From: Leguminivora glycinivorella
Lineage: Eukaryota > Arthropoda > Insecta > Lepidoptera > Tortricidae
Length of the DNA: 64,000 bases
Reading direction: 5' to 3'
Assembly (NCBI RefSeq): GCF_023078275.1
Contig: NC_062972.1
Coordinates: forward strand, 13,700,191 to 13,764,190
Numbering within the stretch: the first letter of the stretch is position 1; each line of letters begins with the position of its first letter. Below the pieces are notes generated by a model. The model saw only the letters and a list, made by a program, of their open reading frames with translations, did not search any database and was not told the origin of the DNA. Shown in pieces: positions 11,230 through 23,217 of this stretch. The translations under genes were made by a program, and so were the position numbers.

Positions 11230-11424
11230 TCGCATCAATATTTACTTTGACTGTACTTTCATATTTTAAAGTAATATTTATCTTCAAAGTTAATTAATCA
11301 TTCCAAATTTAACGTAGTTCAGAATTCATTAATTCATCATTAGCAATCTTTAGAAATGTCTAATTAGCAGAATGTGACTGTGGCGACATTTTAACTTAAG
11401 TAGCAGATTTTGGTGTACTTTTGA

Positions 11425-11880
11425 TTTTCGACATCCTCGTTCTATGATAAATTCTTTCAATTTTATAAGTACATACCTACCTACCAGCAGCGGCTGGTCC
11501 ATACAAGCCGATTCCCGCCGGCTTGCCTAAAATAGAATTTTAAAAGTACCTAATGTTAAGGTAGGTTTATTTTTGCTTTGGTGTTTCCTAGCGGAAATTT
11601 TCACCAGCAAGCTGCCACTGCCCTACATAAAATAAGATTTAAATAGTCAATAAATACTCGTATCATAATAAAACCGAATTTGTTTAATTTTTTTAATTTT
11701 TGCTGCATTTTTAACGATATCAATGTACGTTTCGACATCCCCGTTCTATGATAAATTCTTTAATTTTATAAGTACATACCTACCTACCCTACATAAAATA
11801 AGATTCAAATAGTCAATAAATACTCGTATCATAATAAAACCGAATCTGTTTAAAACATTAAATTTTTGCTACTTTATTAA
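11425..11880. repeat. Local direct duplication with an insertion in the first copy
   Basis: The sequence from CGACATCCTCGTTCTATG (11430) recurs from about 11732 as CGACATCCCCGTTCTATG. It continues in both copies through CATACCTACCTACC and then ACATAAAATAAGATT and CTCGTATCATAATAAAACC. The first copy carries about 135 extra bases (11485-11620, AGCAGCGGCTGGTCC to AGCTGCCACTG), so it was interrupted by a small GC-richer element after duplication. Confidence 0.6.
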
Positions 11881-14224
11881 CGATATCAATGTACGTAAAA
11901 ATATTAAGCTGTTTAAAAACATAGGTTTTTATATTTAAATCTGTAGTATGGGTGATAATGTTGATAATAATACAAACAGATAATTACTATCAAGCCTTGT
12001 GTCTGAACACAAGTGAATCGATAGCAAACTGTGATAATTAATTCAGTAGGTTACAGCCTCTTTGGACTTCTCGTGGCCTTGAACTTTACTACTCCAAGCA
12101 AATTTCTTTTTAACGACAGATTCAAAAGCTCCGAACTCAAGGCCTAGCTCTGAAAAGATGAAAACACGACGATTCAAAGCCAGAATAGACCAAGAAATGG
12201 GGCGGAACAAGGTACAAGATAACTGGAAATACAATAAGGCCCACTTGCACCAATTACTTAACTCAGGGTTAGTGGGCTGACATCTGTCAAATTCCATACA
12301 AAATGGTGGGTAAACCCTCGGGTAGACCGTGATTACCTTTTAGATTTTTGTCAAGCGCCCGATATTTCGACGCAGTTATATGGATCATGATCACGGAAAA
12401 CCGTGACCGTGGAGAAACGTGGTTTTCCGTGAACATGATGCATACAATGTAAATAGATACAAATATAGGGAGCGCGACAAAAATCAAAAATTTAATCACA
12501 GTATATCCCGGTCAATATTACTTTGAAGTACCTAAATAGGTACAATGTTCTACCAACGAGTTATTAGTACATTTTGTAACATTAAATTTATTCATTTTGA
12601 AATTGTGATGTCAAATGGCAAAGCCAATGACATTTTTCATCGTTAAAATGAGAGTAAGGTTGTAGTAAATATTATCTTATTAGACCTACTGTTGTATAAA
12701 CATATCTATGTTTGTCAAATAAATGATTTGGAATTAGAATTAATCGCATTCAAACTATTGGTGACGAATAGGTACTTGGTGGACACTTTGGTAATTTTAC
12801 TTTAACTTAGAGCTTTATTTTACTTTTTATCTTTAACGACCTTTTATACAAATGAGATAACGATCTGTGTTAATTACTGTTTCATTATAAATGTTACATC
12901 GCGGTTTCTAGAAATTCTAGATCTGTGCGTGTCTCAGTGTTTCTTCCAGGCAGATTCACACGAAAGTGGGTTTTTATTGTGTTCGCAGTTCTTAGAATAG
13001 TAATCGCAGGAAGTAAAAAAAAAATAGAAAAGCTGCCGACTAATATTGACGCATACAATGACTATATACCATACCATGAGGCATTACTGGATCTTGGTTA
13101 GACGGCTACATATATTTTTGTATATGTAACATGATGATAATAACATAATTATGTAAATTTTAAATATTAAATTAGTAAGTATTTTTTTCCATATCTATGG
13201 GTAAACTTTAATATTTATGTACACTGAGAGGGATTACTGAAGTTTAATAAAAACATATTATTTGTTGTTGATGTCTGTGCCAATCTCATGTCACTCCACT
13301 TTGTGACATCTTGGTAATATTACGAATTTTAATACTATACGTGCACTACGTCCGTCTATTTGCACTCATGCAAAAGAATTACATTTGAAAAAAAACAAGT
13401 TTGGTATTACTTTCTAACACATACGTAGGTACCTATAGTTTTTCCCGAATTACTATGTAATGACTATTATTATGTAATTACTATAAGTATGTAATGACTT
13501 AATAAAGTGAGTTAGTCTTACAACCCACGCCATCGTCGCATGTTAATAATTGTTTGAATTATCGTTTTTTCTGCCTATTAATTATTATTATTAATTAATA
13601 TTATTGTTTAGATGAAAATTTAGAGCTAAGTACCTGTTTTTTATAATAATTATGTATATTGAAGAAAAAAATATTTAAAAATAGAATAAGTATGTATTAT
13701 ATGTAGAATTATTTTTATTGTTAAAAGTTACATAGTACGATGTTGACTGCCTCAGAATAATCTAGAACGTTGCCGAAAATAGTCAGGGTGGAGGGAAAAA
13801 ATTCCACGTCTAGAGATTCCTGCAAACAAGTGGGTGCTCTTTCAATGTAATCCATTATTCTGAAAAAAAAAGTGTGACTTTGTACTCTCAATTCATCGGA
13901 CAAAACGCGATTGGACTACCTAATGTGTATCGCTGTGATTGCTTCGCTGTGACCGCTTGATAAATATTTATTAATATTAAGTGTTGTGTTCCTGCCGGTA
14001 TTGCCAGAGTCAACGAGGGTGCGGTGTGCTTAGGATTAACTGTTCATTTAGATAAATTAACACAGCTACAAGTTCAATAGGACACTGTTTGAGTTGCAGG
14101 CTTAGGTTACGGTGTTTACCATCATGCTTGTTTGCCACCGATAGTTACTTCAATAGGTTTTTAGTTTGTCAATATAGTTACTTCTTTTTACAAGCTTTTA
14201 TTCAACTTGCCTTGTTAGTATGTT
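11881..14224. other. No gene seen
   Basis: This is mostly AT-rich unique-looking DNA. Near 12393-12432 an imperfect hairpin pairs CACGGAAAACCGTG with CGTGGTTTTCCGTG. The adjacent minus-strand GTCGAAATATCGGG is a motif seen in dispersed insect repeats. Frames of 60-84 codons here lack any protein-like feature. Confidence 0.4.
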
Positions 14225-14440
14225 AGTGTGCGTCAAAAGGTAGAAGCTAAATTTGACCCACTTAACGGTTTCCGATTGAGCTGAAAATTTGCACACATAT
14301 GTAAATCACGTGACAATGCAATATTATGGTATCATGGAGCTGATCTGATGATGGAGCAGAAAGGTGGTCAAAGGAACTCTTTTATGAAACGTCGTATCCC
14401 CATCGAGTAAGGGATTCTTAGAAACGTCTCGGAGAGCAGT
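14225..14440 (+). repeat. Dispersed repeat fragment
   Basis: The run CCGATTGAGCTGAAAATTTG, then GCTGATCTGATGATGGAGC, then CCCATCGAGTAAGGG has the layout of dispersed lepidopteran repeats. It is related in style to the 36.1 and 63.4 kb family (CTGATGATGG). The open frame starting at 14443 has no recognisable motif. Confidence 0.35.
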
Positions 14441-15589
14441 AGATGACTGTTGAAAGAAAGGTAGAGTCGGCGATAAAAGCTTGTGCCAAAAATGATTTTT
14501 TTTTGCAAAAAACTTATTTCAATTGTTTTATATTTCTGCCTTATTATATTCCTATTGGTGAACTAAGCAAAGAGTTTCTGTTTTTTTGTACGGATCGAAA
14601 GAACCCTAAAAACATTCCTTTAAAAATAATATCACGTTTTTACTTTCTTCAATCAAACGGCGCGCCGATCGTGTCCCATGATTTTTGGCACTCGGAACAT
14701 TTTTTCATGTATCATTAAGAAATGTAAAAAAAAATCCCGTATATGATTTATATCGAAGATTACAGACTGATTTTTTTTAGATTAAGTAATCATGATCCAA
14801 ATATTTTATTTGAGAACAAACTTAAATACAGAATATTCTTCTTCTGAGAAGAAATAAGTCGTTTAAAAAACTAGGTCTAGATACCTATAAATAGACTGAT
14901 GGTTCTTAAAACACATTATAACATACAAAAACGGAATGTTGTGTCTTACATCTAGGTATACGGTATTGACTTATTATTTGAATATTTAATACAGCCCGGA
15001 CAGCTTGAACATGTCATGCTCGCTTAAAAGTCTTTGCTTACGGTGGCGTCGTTGATCGGGTCGCCACCTTCCCGAATATAGGTTGAGGGAGGCGATGGCT
15101 GAAATACGCGCCATACTCGTGAACGGGTGCTGTTTCTGAAGACCGGTCTGTTTCAGCTAATAGGGGTTATAACTATTAAGTTTGATTACATTGAGGCACT
15201 CTGTTCGATCCTTGTTTGTTTATTTTCTTTCTGACTCTTGGAGACCATATACATCTCCAAGGAAAAAAGTAGATTAAGTAGATAAATAATTTTTTTTTCT
15301 TTACTTGAGACATCAAGAGTCTTTTACAACTCTAAAGTTATTTTAGTTATCTTTTATTTGTATCAGTTCGTGTTTTTTTTCTTCATCATGTATAATTTTT
15401 CTTTTTTTTAGATGTACTTTAACACTTAGAGACTCTATACATCTCTAACATCTCTTATTAATCATAGTAGCTTTGTACTTTGTATATTTTATTGAAATGA
15501 ATTTCCATAGAGTAGGTACCTAGTCTATTAATTTTTTTAAATTGTATTTCGTTTTTTTAATGCATGTTAATTATAAGATGTAATGTTTT
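14441..15589. other. No gene seen
   Basis: A GC-richer island at 15010-15165 (GGGTCGCCACCTTCCCG) sits in otherwise T-rich DNA. No long frame or splice-flanked coding block was recognised. Confidence 0.35.
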
Positions 15590-15779
15590 GAAAAGAAGTG
15601 GCCCGCCGAGTTTCTTGCCGGTCTCATAGTGGATACCCCCCTCCAACTGAGGGGGGACTGAAATCTTCTCGAGGCTGAGGCGTAGTGTTAGAGCCGGCGT
15701 AGCTTTATTTGACGTTCATAAGCGCATTGTAATATGCCTACTTGGAAAATAAATATTTCATTTCATTTCATTTCATTTG
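15590..15779 (+). mobile_element. LINE 3' end with (ATTTC)n tail
   Basis: GGCCCGCCGAGTTTCTTGCC is followed by CATAAGCGCATTGTAATATG, CTACTTGGAAAATAAATA and a (ATTTC)n tail ending at 15779. This is the usual shape of a heavily 5'-truncated CR1 or jockey-like LINE end in moths and butterflies. No coding part is left. Confidence 0.7.
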
Positions 15780-15805
15780 AAAATTTGATGACAGATATTT
15801 AACAG

Positions 15806-15950
15806 CTGTAGGCCTAGCACATGATAGCCGCGAGAGTATGTCGCCGCGAGATAGATTACACGTCTTCTTCTAACTGTATTAATGACATAAGGACGGGTAG
15901 TCTATCTCGCGGCGACATACTCTCGCGGCAATCGTGTGCTAACCCTGCAG
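15806..15950. mobile_element. Fold-back MITE (TAGGCCTAGCAC family), older copy
   Basis: CTGTAGGCCTAGCAC at the left is mirrored by GTGCTAACCCTGCAG at the right. The arms include GAGTATGTCGCCGCGAGAT. Sister copies are at 19650-19790 (nearly pristine) and 35352-35943 (split by insertions). The arms here have several mismatches, so this copy is older than the 19.7-kb one. Confidence 0.8.
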
Positions 15951-17311
15951 ATATTGTTTTGCGCGTCATAGAAGTGAAATAGGTACATATTTAGGTACAA
16001 TACATCAGACAAGGGTGTGTAAGATTTTATTTCCTTAGTTTGTTTACCTTACAATGTCAACGCCCCAACACAAACTCGCCGACACTCTCCCTCTTTGTTT
16101 AACGTATAACAAATAAAATACATAAAAGTTAACTTCTCCATTTAAACTCGCCACAATACAGATTCAATTTTCTCAATTATACTTCCGACATGAAAGGAGA
16201 GAATCTATTGATTGATTTTCAGCCCGCCTAGCCGAAGTGACAATCGTTGACGATACGTGGCGATCGAAAGTCAAGCAGTCTGGCTCTGTCGCGCCACCAC
16301 AGTGTACGTAGCCAAATGCACAAGCGTTTCTATAGCTCTTCCGTCTCGGGGCATTTTCAGAATTTGGGTCCCCCCCAATTAGCGTAAGTCGTTAACAAAA
16401 ATTAACTCGCTGTCAGTTTTATGACGACAATGAAGCATAAAATATGTCTAAAAATTTACTTTTTTCACATTCTGAATGTAAATTATCGCTTAAAGTTTAT
16501 GTAACTAACACAAAAACAATATACACGGTGCTCGTGAGCATTGCGAGAGATTTCAACCACGAATTCCCGAAGCTATAAGAAGTAATAAATGTTATATGAA
16601 CTTAGGTCGAAACACGAGATTTTTTTTTTATAAATTTTCATACATAATAATTGCTAATGAAGTATAAACGTGCCTTTAGGACGAGCTGGCAACGTCTGTT
16701 ATTGCTATCTCTTTTTTACAAAAGACAATGTCATTATGTTTTTTTTTTCTTTGGGGCATAGAGTATTCAAATTATGATTTAGATTCTTCTTTTTCGTGTT
16801 AGCCGTACTACATTTAATGAAAGTAAAAGGTTGGTACACAAAATACAATGTCCACTTGTCAGAATCGACTATTAGACAACAGAGGTAGTTTAATGTATTC
16901 AAGAGTATCGTTATCGGTACTTTTTAAAGTAGCTACGATAAAAGCAACAGGCCACTTGTAAATTTTCTACCTGAACTAAATTTCCTCCTTCATAATGACA
17001 TTAATGACTTTCATACGACTCATTGATATTATTGGCATTAATTTTAGCGTTAAAACTGTAAATAATGTAATCTAGAACTAAAAATCGTACCTACTCTAAG
17101 CATGTTTAAATGTTCTGAAGTATCACCGAAACCAAATTCTTAATAATAAGAAATTGAGGACCAGTTTAATGTGACGGCCGGTAGGTCGTTTAACAACGAA
17201 AGCTGAAGGAAATTTTATGTGAAGTGCTTTGTGGTGCGTCTTATTACAACATCAGTGTGCCTTGAATATTTGATGCCGCAGACAGCGTTAAATCAGCTGC
17301 GACGGCTTAAT

Positions 17312-17869
17312 AAAAAACCGGCCAAGAGCGTGTCGGGCCACGCTCAGTGTAGGGTTCCGTAGTTTTCCGTATTTTTCTCAAAAACTACTGAACCTATCAA
17401 GTTCAAAACAATTTTCCTAGAAAGTCTTTATAAAGTTCTACTTTTGTGATTTTTTTCATATTTTTTGAACATATGGTTCAAAAGTTAGAGGGGGGGGGGG
17501 ACGCACTTTTTTTTCCTTTAGGAGCGATTATTTCCGAAAATATTAGTATTATCAAAAAACGATCTTTGTAAACCCTTATTCATTTTTAAATACCTATCCA
17601 ACAATATATCACACGTTGGGGTTCGAATAAAAAAAAAATCAGCCCCCACTTTACATGTATGGGGGGTACCCTAATAAAACATTTTTTCCCATTTTTTATT
17701 TTTGCACTTTGTAGGCGTGATTGATATACATATTGGTACCAAATTTCAGCTTTCTAGTGCTAACGGTTACTGAGATTATCCGCGGACGGACGGACGGACG
17801 GACGGACGGACAGACAGACATGGCGAAACTATAAGGGATCCTAGTTGACTACGGAACCCTAAAAAGGAT
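17312..17869 (+). mobile_element. Repeat family GGGTTCCGTA, copy 2 (uninterrupted)
   Basis: This copy is 558 bp long. It begins AAAACCGGCCAAGAGCG and ends TACGGAACCCTAAAAAGG. It contains a poly-G run near 17491 and an expanded (GGAC)n tract near 17784. It serves as the empty-site reference for the insertion in copy 1. Confidence 0.8.
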
Positions 17870-18392
17870 ATGACTGCTATATCCCAAGATTGTAAAGTTT
17901 TGATAAAATGTATGGTGTAATGAGATTTATTAATAAAAAGCTAAATAAATAAATGTAACTAAAATACATATTATTTTATTTATGTGGGGACTGTATAACA
18001 TGTGACTTCTAGGTATTCGACTTAAACTTTCTTATGTGGATGGAACCTAGGAACTAGGACACTATGTATCTTTTGCAAGATTGTCCCTGATATTTATTGT
18101 CCATCTGATACAAAATCAACTGAGTACGGTCATCTGCAGGGAAACGTGAAACCCTTTGAGTGCAGGAGGTAGTTTTCTTTGCGGCCGAGAAAATGATACT
18201 GAAATATTCCTTACTGGGCATTCATGGTGTTAATAGCTGTACCACTTTGAATGGAGTCTTGATAAGAGTTAATCTTTATTAACCTTTCTAACTATTGTAA
18301 CAGTAACAGAAACATAATTAGTATTAAGTACATTTATTAGTCCAATAATTACGTCCACAATATAATTTACTAGTAGTTTTCCCTACTCCCAG

Positions 18393-18662
18393 TCATATTT
18401 CACGAGCCTTCTCAATATCCTCTGGAAACCATGTGCAACAACAAACGTTGGGGAACAGTGCACAATCACTCTTTTTTTTTGTTACTTGCCCTCTGGAATC
18501 AGTGAAAGCTTTCAATAGTAAACACGTGCATTCAAAAAATTCATTTGCAAAACGATCACCATTCTTAACATCAGATGTATTTTTTTTACTAAAAATAACA
18601 CGGCGATATTTCTGCTGATAAACACTCATAGTGACAGAACTGGATTTGACGTTTACAGTCAA
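18393..18662 (-). CDS. Unassigned 89-codon frame with nearby poly(A) signal
   Basis: The frame would encode a small basic protein with a Cys cluster (ECTCLLL near residue 45, then CALFPNVCCCTWFPED near residues 66-81). An internal Met at residue 12 is an alternative start. On the minus strand AATAAA occurs at 18333-18338, about 55 bp after the stop. It lies within the inverted-repeat composite, so it could be an element-encoded gene. No family was recognised, no signal peptide is evident, and it may be a chance frame. Confidence 0.22.
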   Translation of the reverse strand: MTVNVKSSSVTMSVYQQKYRRVIFSKKNTSDVKNGDRFANEFFECTCLLLKAFTDSRGQVTKKKSDCALFPNVCCCTWFPEDIEKAREI

Positions 18663-19110
18663 ATTAGATTGTTAAGTCTCGCAACGTTGCAATCATAAAG
18701 GTGTTTCATACTGGAGATTTCATTAAAACGTTTTTACAGAAAAATGGAAATATCTCGAAACCCGAGCCGAATTTAGCCAAAGTTAATTAACATTTTTAAC
18801 TTAAAATATGGTCAGGAACATGGTGTTAAAATCTCTCGGAATGCTCACGAGCACCGTGTATATGTATTGAAATTTCATGCTTAATTATCGTCACAAACCT
18901 GACAATGAGTTAATTTTTGTTAACAACTTACGCTAATTGGGGGGTCCCAAATTCTGAAAGTGCCCATTGGCGAGACAGAGCCAGACTGCGTTTAGGCGGC
19001 AGAAGAGCGATAAGGAGAGCTAGGTTACGCTTTCGTAAGCGATTGGGAAATTGGCTAAGTATCCTTGTAACTCTATTAGAACTCCTATTAACTGTGCGAC
19101 AAAAGGCCAA

Positions 19111-19649
19111 ATAAAGCTCAGACTTACGAGGCTTTGGTTTACTCAAGTGTAAAGCCATCGCTATTGCGAATTAAGCTTTATGATTATAACGTAAGGTTGA
19201 GTTGGCAAGGATTGGCGTGAACACTCTTCGCGGATGTACGGTAAAGAACAAAAGTCATAAAAGTGTCCAGTTGAAATTGATTTCTTGGTTTTCTTTTCAT
19301 GTGGCTATAATAATTGTAGTAAAGTTGAAACATTAAGTCACTTGACAAGGAAATTCAATAAGTACATTTCAATTTAGTGATGTTCAACAAGATATCTATA
19401 ACCTTTTAAATCTAGTACATGCAATAGGTGTAAATAGAAATACTATTACTCACGAAAAACACTTTTTTTAAATAAATATTATAAAATGTAATACTTAAAA
19501 ATTATAAGTAAGTAGCATTTAAATAAATACAATGTACCTATTTAACTTAACATTGTACAGTGAGGTGCGAAGAGAGGTAAACTGCCCTTAGTTTGCATAA
19601 AACCACTCTGTGCATCTGCCTGTACTTAAATAGGTACAAGAGACAAACT
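19111..19649. other. No gene seen
   Basis: This is AT-rich DNA between two mobile elements, with no recognised repeat. Confidence 0.4.
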
Positions 19650-19790
19650 GTAGGCCTAGCACATGATGGCCGCGGGAGTATGTCGCCGCGAGATAGACTA
19701 CCCGTCCTTATGTCATTAATACAATTAGAAGAAGACGTGGCATCTATCTCGCGGCGACATACTCCCGCGGCCATCATGTGCTAGGCCTAC
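19650..19790. mobile_element. Fold-back MITE (TAGGCCTAGCAC family), pristine copy
   Basis: Arms 19650-19697 and 19743-19790 are perfect 48-bp inverted copies starting GTAGGCCTAGCACATG, with a 45-bp loop. Frames on both strands across it are artefacts of the palindrome. Sister copies are at 15806 and 35352. Confidence 0.85.
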
Positions 19791-20370
19791 TGCTATAAAT
19801 AAAGAATACATATCTTCGTTTTCCTAATGCTCAGCCGTAGCGGAACCACTAAATCAAACTCCATAAAACTTAACGACGCCAAATAAAACACAAGTGTCAA
19901 ACTGGGAGTTTTCGTTCCGCTTGTACTTCGGTCGATGACCGGTCAAGAGGTTTGCTCGTAGCGCAGCACAGGTACTTCGGTATAACTGCATCCTCCATGC
20001 ACATGAATGACATGGTATATTTATAAGATTCCGCACACAAAGGATAAAACGGGAAATTTATCCTAAGACTCCGCTGTCCGTTCTTCCATCCCATGATATC
20101 TCATGAACCATGGTAGTTAGATATCGATGATGTATTTTCTCTTGCCGATGTACCAACAAATACTAAAAAATCGGGATTCCATACAACAGACAGACATGAT
20201 TTTGGTTGACGTTTATAGATATAACCCTTCGAACCCTTTTTTAGGGTTCCGTATTCAATAATTAAAGAGATTATGCAAGTGTGCATTGTTAATGCACTCT
20301 TATTAAGTTAGCAGATATAATCTATAACAGCGGATTCTACTTTAGGTACCTATGTATATCATACATCTAA
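19791..20370. other. No gene seen
   Basis: Several overlapping minus-strand frames of about 60 codons occur (19854-20286), but none shows a motif. AGGGTTCCGTATTC at 20243 is a possible fragment of the GGGTTCCGTA family. Confidence 0.35.
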
Positions 20371-21403
20371 ATATATAAAAGAAGAAGCTGACTGACTGAC
20401 TGACTGACTGACTGACTGACTGACTGACTGACATATCAACGCACAGCCGAAACCGCTCATCCTAGAGATTTCAAATTTGGCACGTAGGTTCCTTATATAG
20501 TGTAGAGGAGCACTAAGAAAGGATTTTCCAAAATTCACCTCCTAAGGGGGTCAAATGGGGGTTCAAAGTTTGTATGGGGAAACAAGATTAGTTTGACTAT
20601 TTTATTCGAAACTTCACAGGAAGATTCCTTAAGACATATGACTGAATACGTGTTTCAGGTTTTTTGAAAATTTAACCCCTAAAAGGGTGAAAAGGGGGTG
20701 ATAAAGTCAAAAAATCAATATGGGTATCGTTTTTATGGTTTATCGGGTCGCTGATCACGATAAATACAACGTTTTTAAAATCTAACGAGGCGGAAGTGAA
20801 ATACCTTCTCCCCTGTTGTGGTGCAATGGGGTTTAAATATATAAAAGAAGATATTGACTGACTGATTGATATATCAACACACAGCCGAAACCGCTGGTCC
20901 TAGAGATATCAAATTTGGCACATAGGTTCCTTATATGGCGTAGAGGAGCACTAAGAAAGGATTTTTCAAAATTCTCCTCTTAAAAGGGTGAAATGGGGGT
21001 TCAAAGTTTGTATGGGGAAACAAGATTAGTTTGACTATTTTATTCGAAACTTCACAGGAGGATTCCTAAAGACATATGACTAAATACATGTTTCAGGTTT
21101 TTTGAAAATTTGACCCCTAAAGGGGTGCAAAGGGGTAAAGCCAAAAACACAATATGGGTATCGTTTTTATGGTTTATCGGGTCGCTGATCACGATAAATA
21201 CAACGATTTTAAAATCTAATGAGGTGGAAAAGATATTTTCTCCCCTGTTGTTGTGCAATGGGGTTAAAATATCCAAAATAGCCATAAGTATAGCTTTAGT
21301 TTTTATCTTTACTTCTGGTTCAAGAGATTTCAAATTGACACGGAAGTTCCTTAGAGGAGCACTAAGAAAGGATTTTTCAAAGTTCACCTCCTAGCATGAT
21401 AAT

Positions 21404-22440
21404 TTTACAGGGGCAAGGACAGGGACAGGGCCAGGGACAGGGACAAGGACAGGGACAGGGACAGGGACAGCGACAGGGACAGCGACAGGGTTAGGAATAG
21501 GGATAGGGATAGAGATAGGGATAGGGATTGGGATTGGGGGTAGGGATAGGGATAGGGATAGGGATAGGGGTAGGGGTAGGGGTAGGGGTAGGGGTAGGGG
21601 TAGGGGTAGGGGTAGGGGTAGGGGTAGGGATAGGGATAGGGATAGGGATAGGGATAGGGATAGGGATAGGGATAGGGATAGGGATAGGGATAGGGATAGG
21701 GATAGGGATAGGGATAGGGATAGGGATAGGGATAGGGATAGGGATAGGGATAGGGATAGGGATAGGGATAGGGATAGGGATAGGGATAGGGATAGGGATA
21801 GGGATAGGGATAGGGATAGGGATAGGGATAGGGATAGGGATAGGGATAGGGATAGGGATAGGGATAGGGATAGGGATAGGGATAGGGATAGGGATAGGGA
21901 TAGGGATAGGGATAGGGATAGGGATAGGGATAGGGATAGGGATAGGGATAGGGATAGGGATAGGGATAGGGATAGGGATAGGGATAGGGATAGGGATAGG
22001 GATAGGGATAGGGATAGGGGTAGGGGTAGGGGTAGGGGTAGGGATAGGGATAGGGATAGGGATAGGGATAGGGATAGGGATAGGGATAGGGATAGGGATA
22101 GGGATAGGGATAGGGATAGGGATAGGGATAGGGATAGGGATAGGGATAGGGATAGGGATAGGGATAGGGATAGGGATAGGGATAGGGATAGGGATAGGGA
22201 TAGGGATAGGGATAGGGATAGGGATAGGGATAGGGATAGGGATAGGGATAGGGATAGGGATAGGGATAGGGATAGGGATAGGGATAGGGATAGGGATAGG
22301 GATAGGGATAGGGATAGGGATAGGGATAGGGATAGGGATAGGGGTAGAAATAGGGATAAAAATAGGGGACGGGGATAGGGATAGGGGAGGGACGGGGACA
22401 GGGACGGGGACGGGGGCGGGGACAAAGATAGAGATAGGGC
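21404..22440 (+). repeat. (GGGATA)n-type hexamer array, about 1 kb, G-quadruplex-prone
   Basis: The array starts with (GGGACA) variants (21409-21490) and moves through GGGATT and GGGGTA blocks (21562-21625 and 22016-22040). It holds more than 100 GGGATA units. Homogeneous GGGGTA sub-blocks show local expansion. Near 22424-22457 it ends in a hairpin, where GATAGAGATAGGG meets CCCTATCTCTATC. The 340-codon frames over it on both strands are repeat artefacts. Confidence 0.97.
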
Positions 22441-22813
22441 CGTCCCTATCTCTATCTTCGTCCCTATCCCCGTGGATAAGAATAGGGATTGGGGTCGGAA
22501 TAATCGGTCGGCAATCGATATCTAGGCAGTGTAAAATGCAGGTAGCTCAGTGGGAAGGGATTAGTAAGTAGGCATCGGCGAGTATCCTGCATCCGTAATA
22601 ACTATTACATTCAATGTGCTGTAAGAAGATCGTTGTTTGCTTGCCTTTTATATGTTTACGTTTGCAATAAGTATAAGCAAAATGGAAAAAATTGTAAGCG
22701 ATAATGCAAGGAAGTACTTTTTACCCTACCGACCACAGCGTCGAGATACTGGCTATGTGGGTTGTATGAAGTTTCCCCAGTATAAATATTTATATAGGTA
22801 AAATTCATACATA

Positions 22814-22909
22814 CATACATACATACAATCACGCCTGTATACCATGAAGGGGTAGGCAGAACACATGAAACTACTCAAGTTTCAGTGCCACTCTTGGCAA
22901 ATAAGGGTT
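22814..22909 (-). mobile_element. 5'-truncated retroposon with (TATG)n tail, nested in element A
   Basis: Element B lacks this 96-bp piece. The insertion is flanked by a 13-bp duplication AAATTCATACATA (22801-22813 and 22910-22922). On the minus strand it reads AAGAGTGGCACTGAAAC, then ATACAGGCGTG, then a (TATG)n tail. A longer copy is at 56740-56985. Confidence 0.85.
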
Positions 22910-23217
22910 AAATTCATACATATTCGTACCTAATACCTACGCTGTGGTCGCTGTGTAACAATTCTACAATCATTGCAAGAATTTCTTTAAAAACGATAGT
23001 AATATGTGTAAGGTCAGCCAAAACCGGACCGTACAGCAAATAGATCAGTTACAATGGCCCCCCCAGTCGAGAATTGCCCCGCTTTACCTGAATCGAAATA
23101 ATCGCGGACAGATGTACCTACAAAGAAACCTACGGATCCAAATGAAAATCTTATTTTTTGTAAACGTTTCAATAAGAATATTTTTATTACGCGGGCGAAG
23201 CCGCGGGTAAAAGCTAG

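Larger units (their letters stand above)
16205..19110. mobile_element. Composite flanked by two inverted copies of one repeat
   Basis: The left arm (about 16205-16560) and right arm (about 18830-19110) are inverted relatives. Both hold CTGGCTCTGTC, CATTTTCAGAATTTGGG or its variant, AATTAGCGTAAGT, GTTAACAAAAATTAACTC and ACGGTGCTCGTGAGCATT. Together they bracket 2.3 kb that includes a GGGTTCCGTA repeat and an 89-codon frame. This may be one element with long terminal inverted repeats or two independent insertions. Confidence 0.5.
20371..23217 (+). mobile_element. CTAG-hairpin element A with hexamer array (2.85 kb)
   Basis: The left end is ATATATAAAAGAAGAAG followed by (CTGA)n and ACGCACAGCCGAAACCGC. 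A roughly 0.47-kb 5' unit is present twice (from about 20371 and 20837). The (GGGATA)n-type array follows. The right part ends in the hairpin GCGGGCGAAGCCGCGGG and AAAGCTAG (ending at 23217). Element B at 31.3-33.4 kb has the same order of parts. It has no coding capacity. The terminal hairpin plus CTAG resembles a Helitron 3' end. Confidence 0.7.

Noticed and set aside
21528..22340. Telomere repeat tract
   Set aside because: The unit is GGGATA, not the insect TTAGG, and the tract is inside a mobile element that occurs twice.
21391..22571. Two frames of about 345 codons on opposite strands
   Set aside because: They translate a hexamer array into dipeptide repeats (LS/PL and GI/GV). An open frame is unavoidable there and no flanking coding signal exists.
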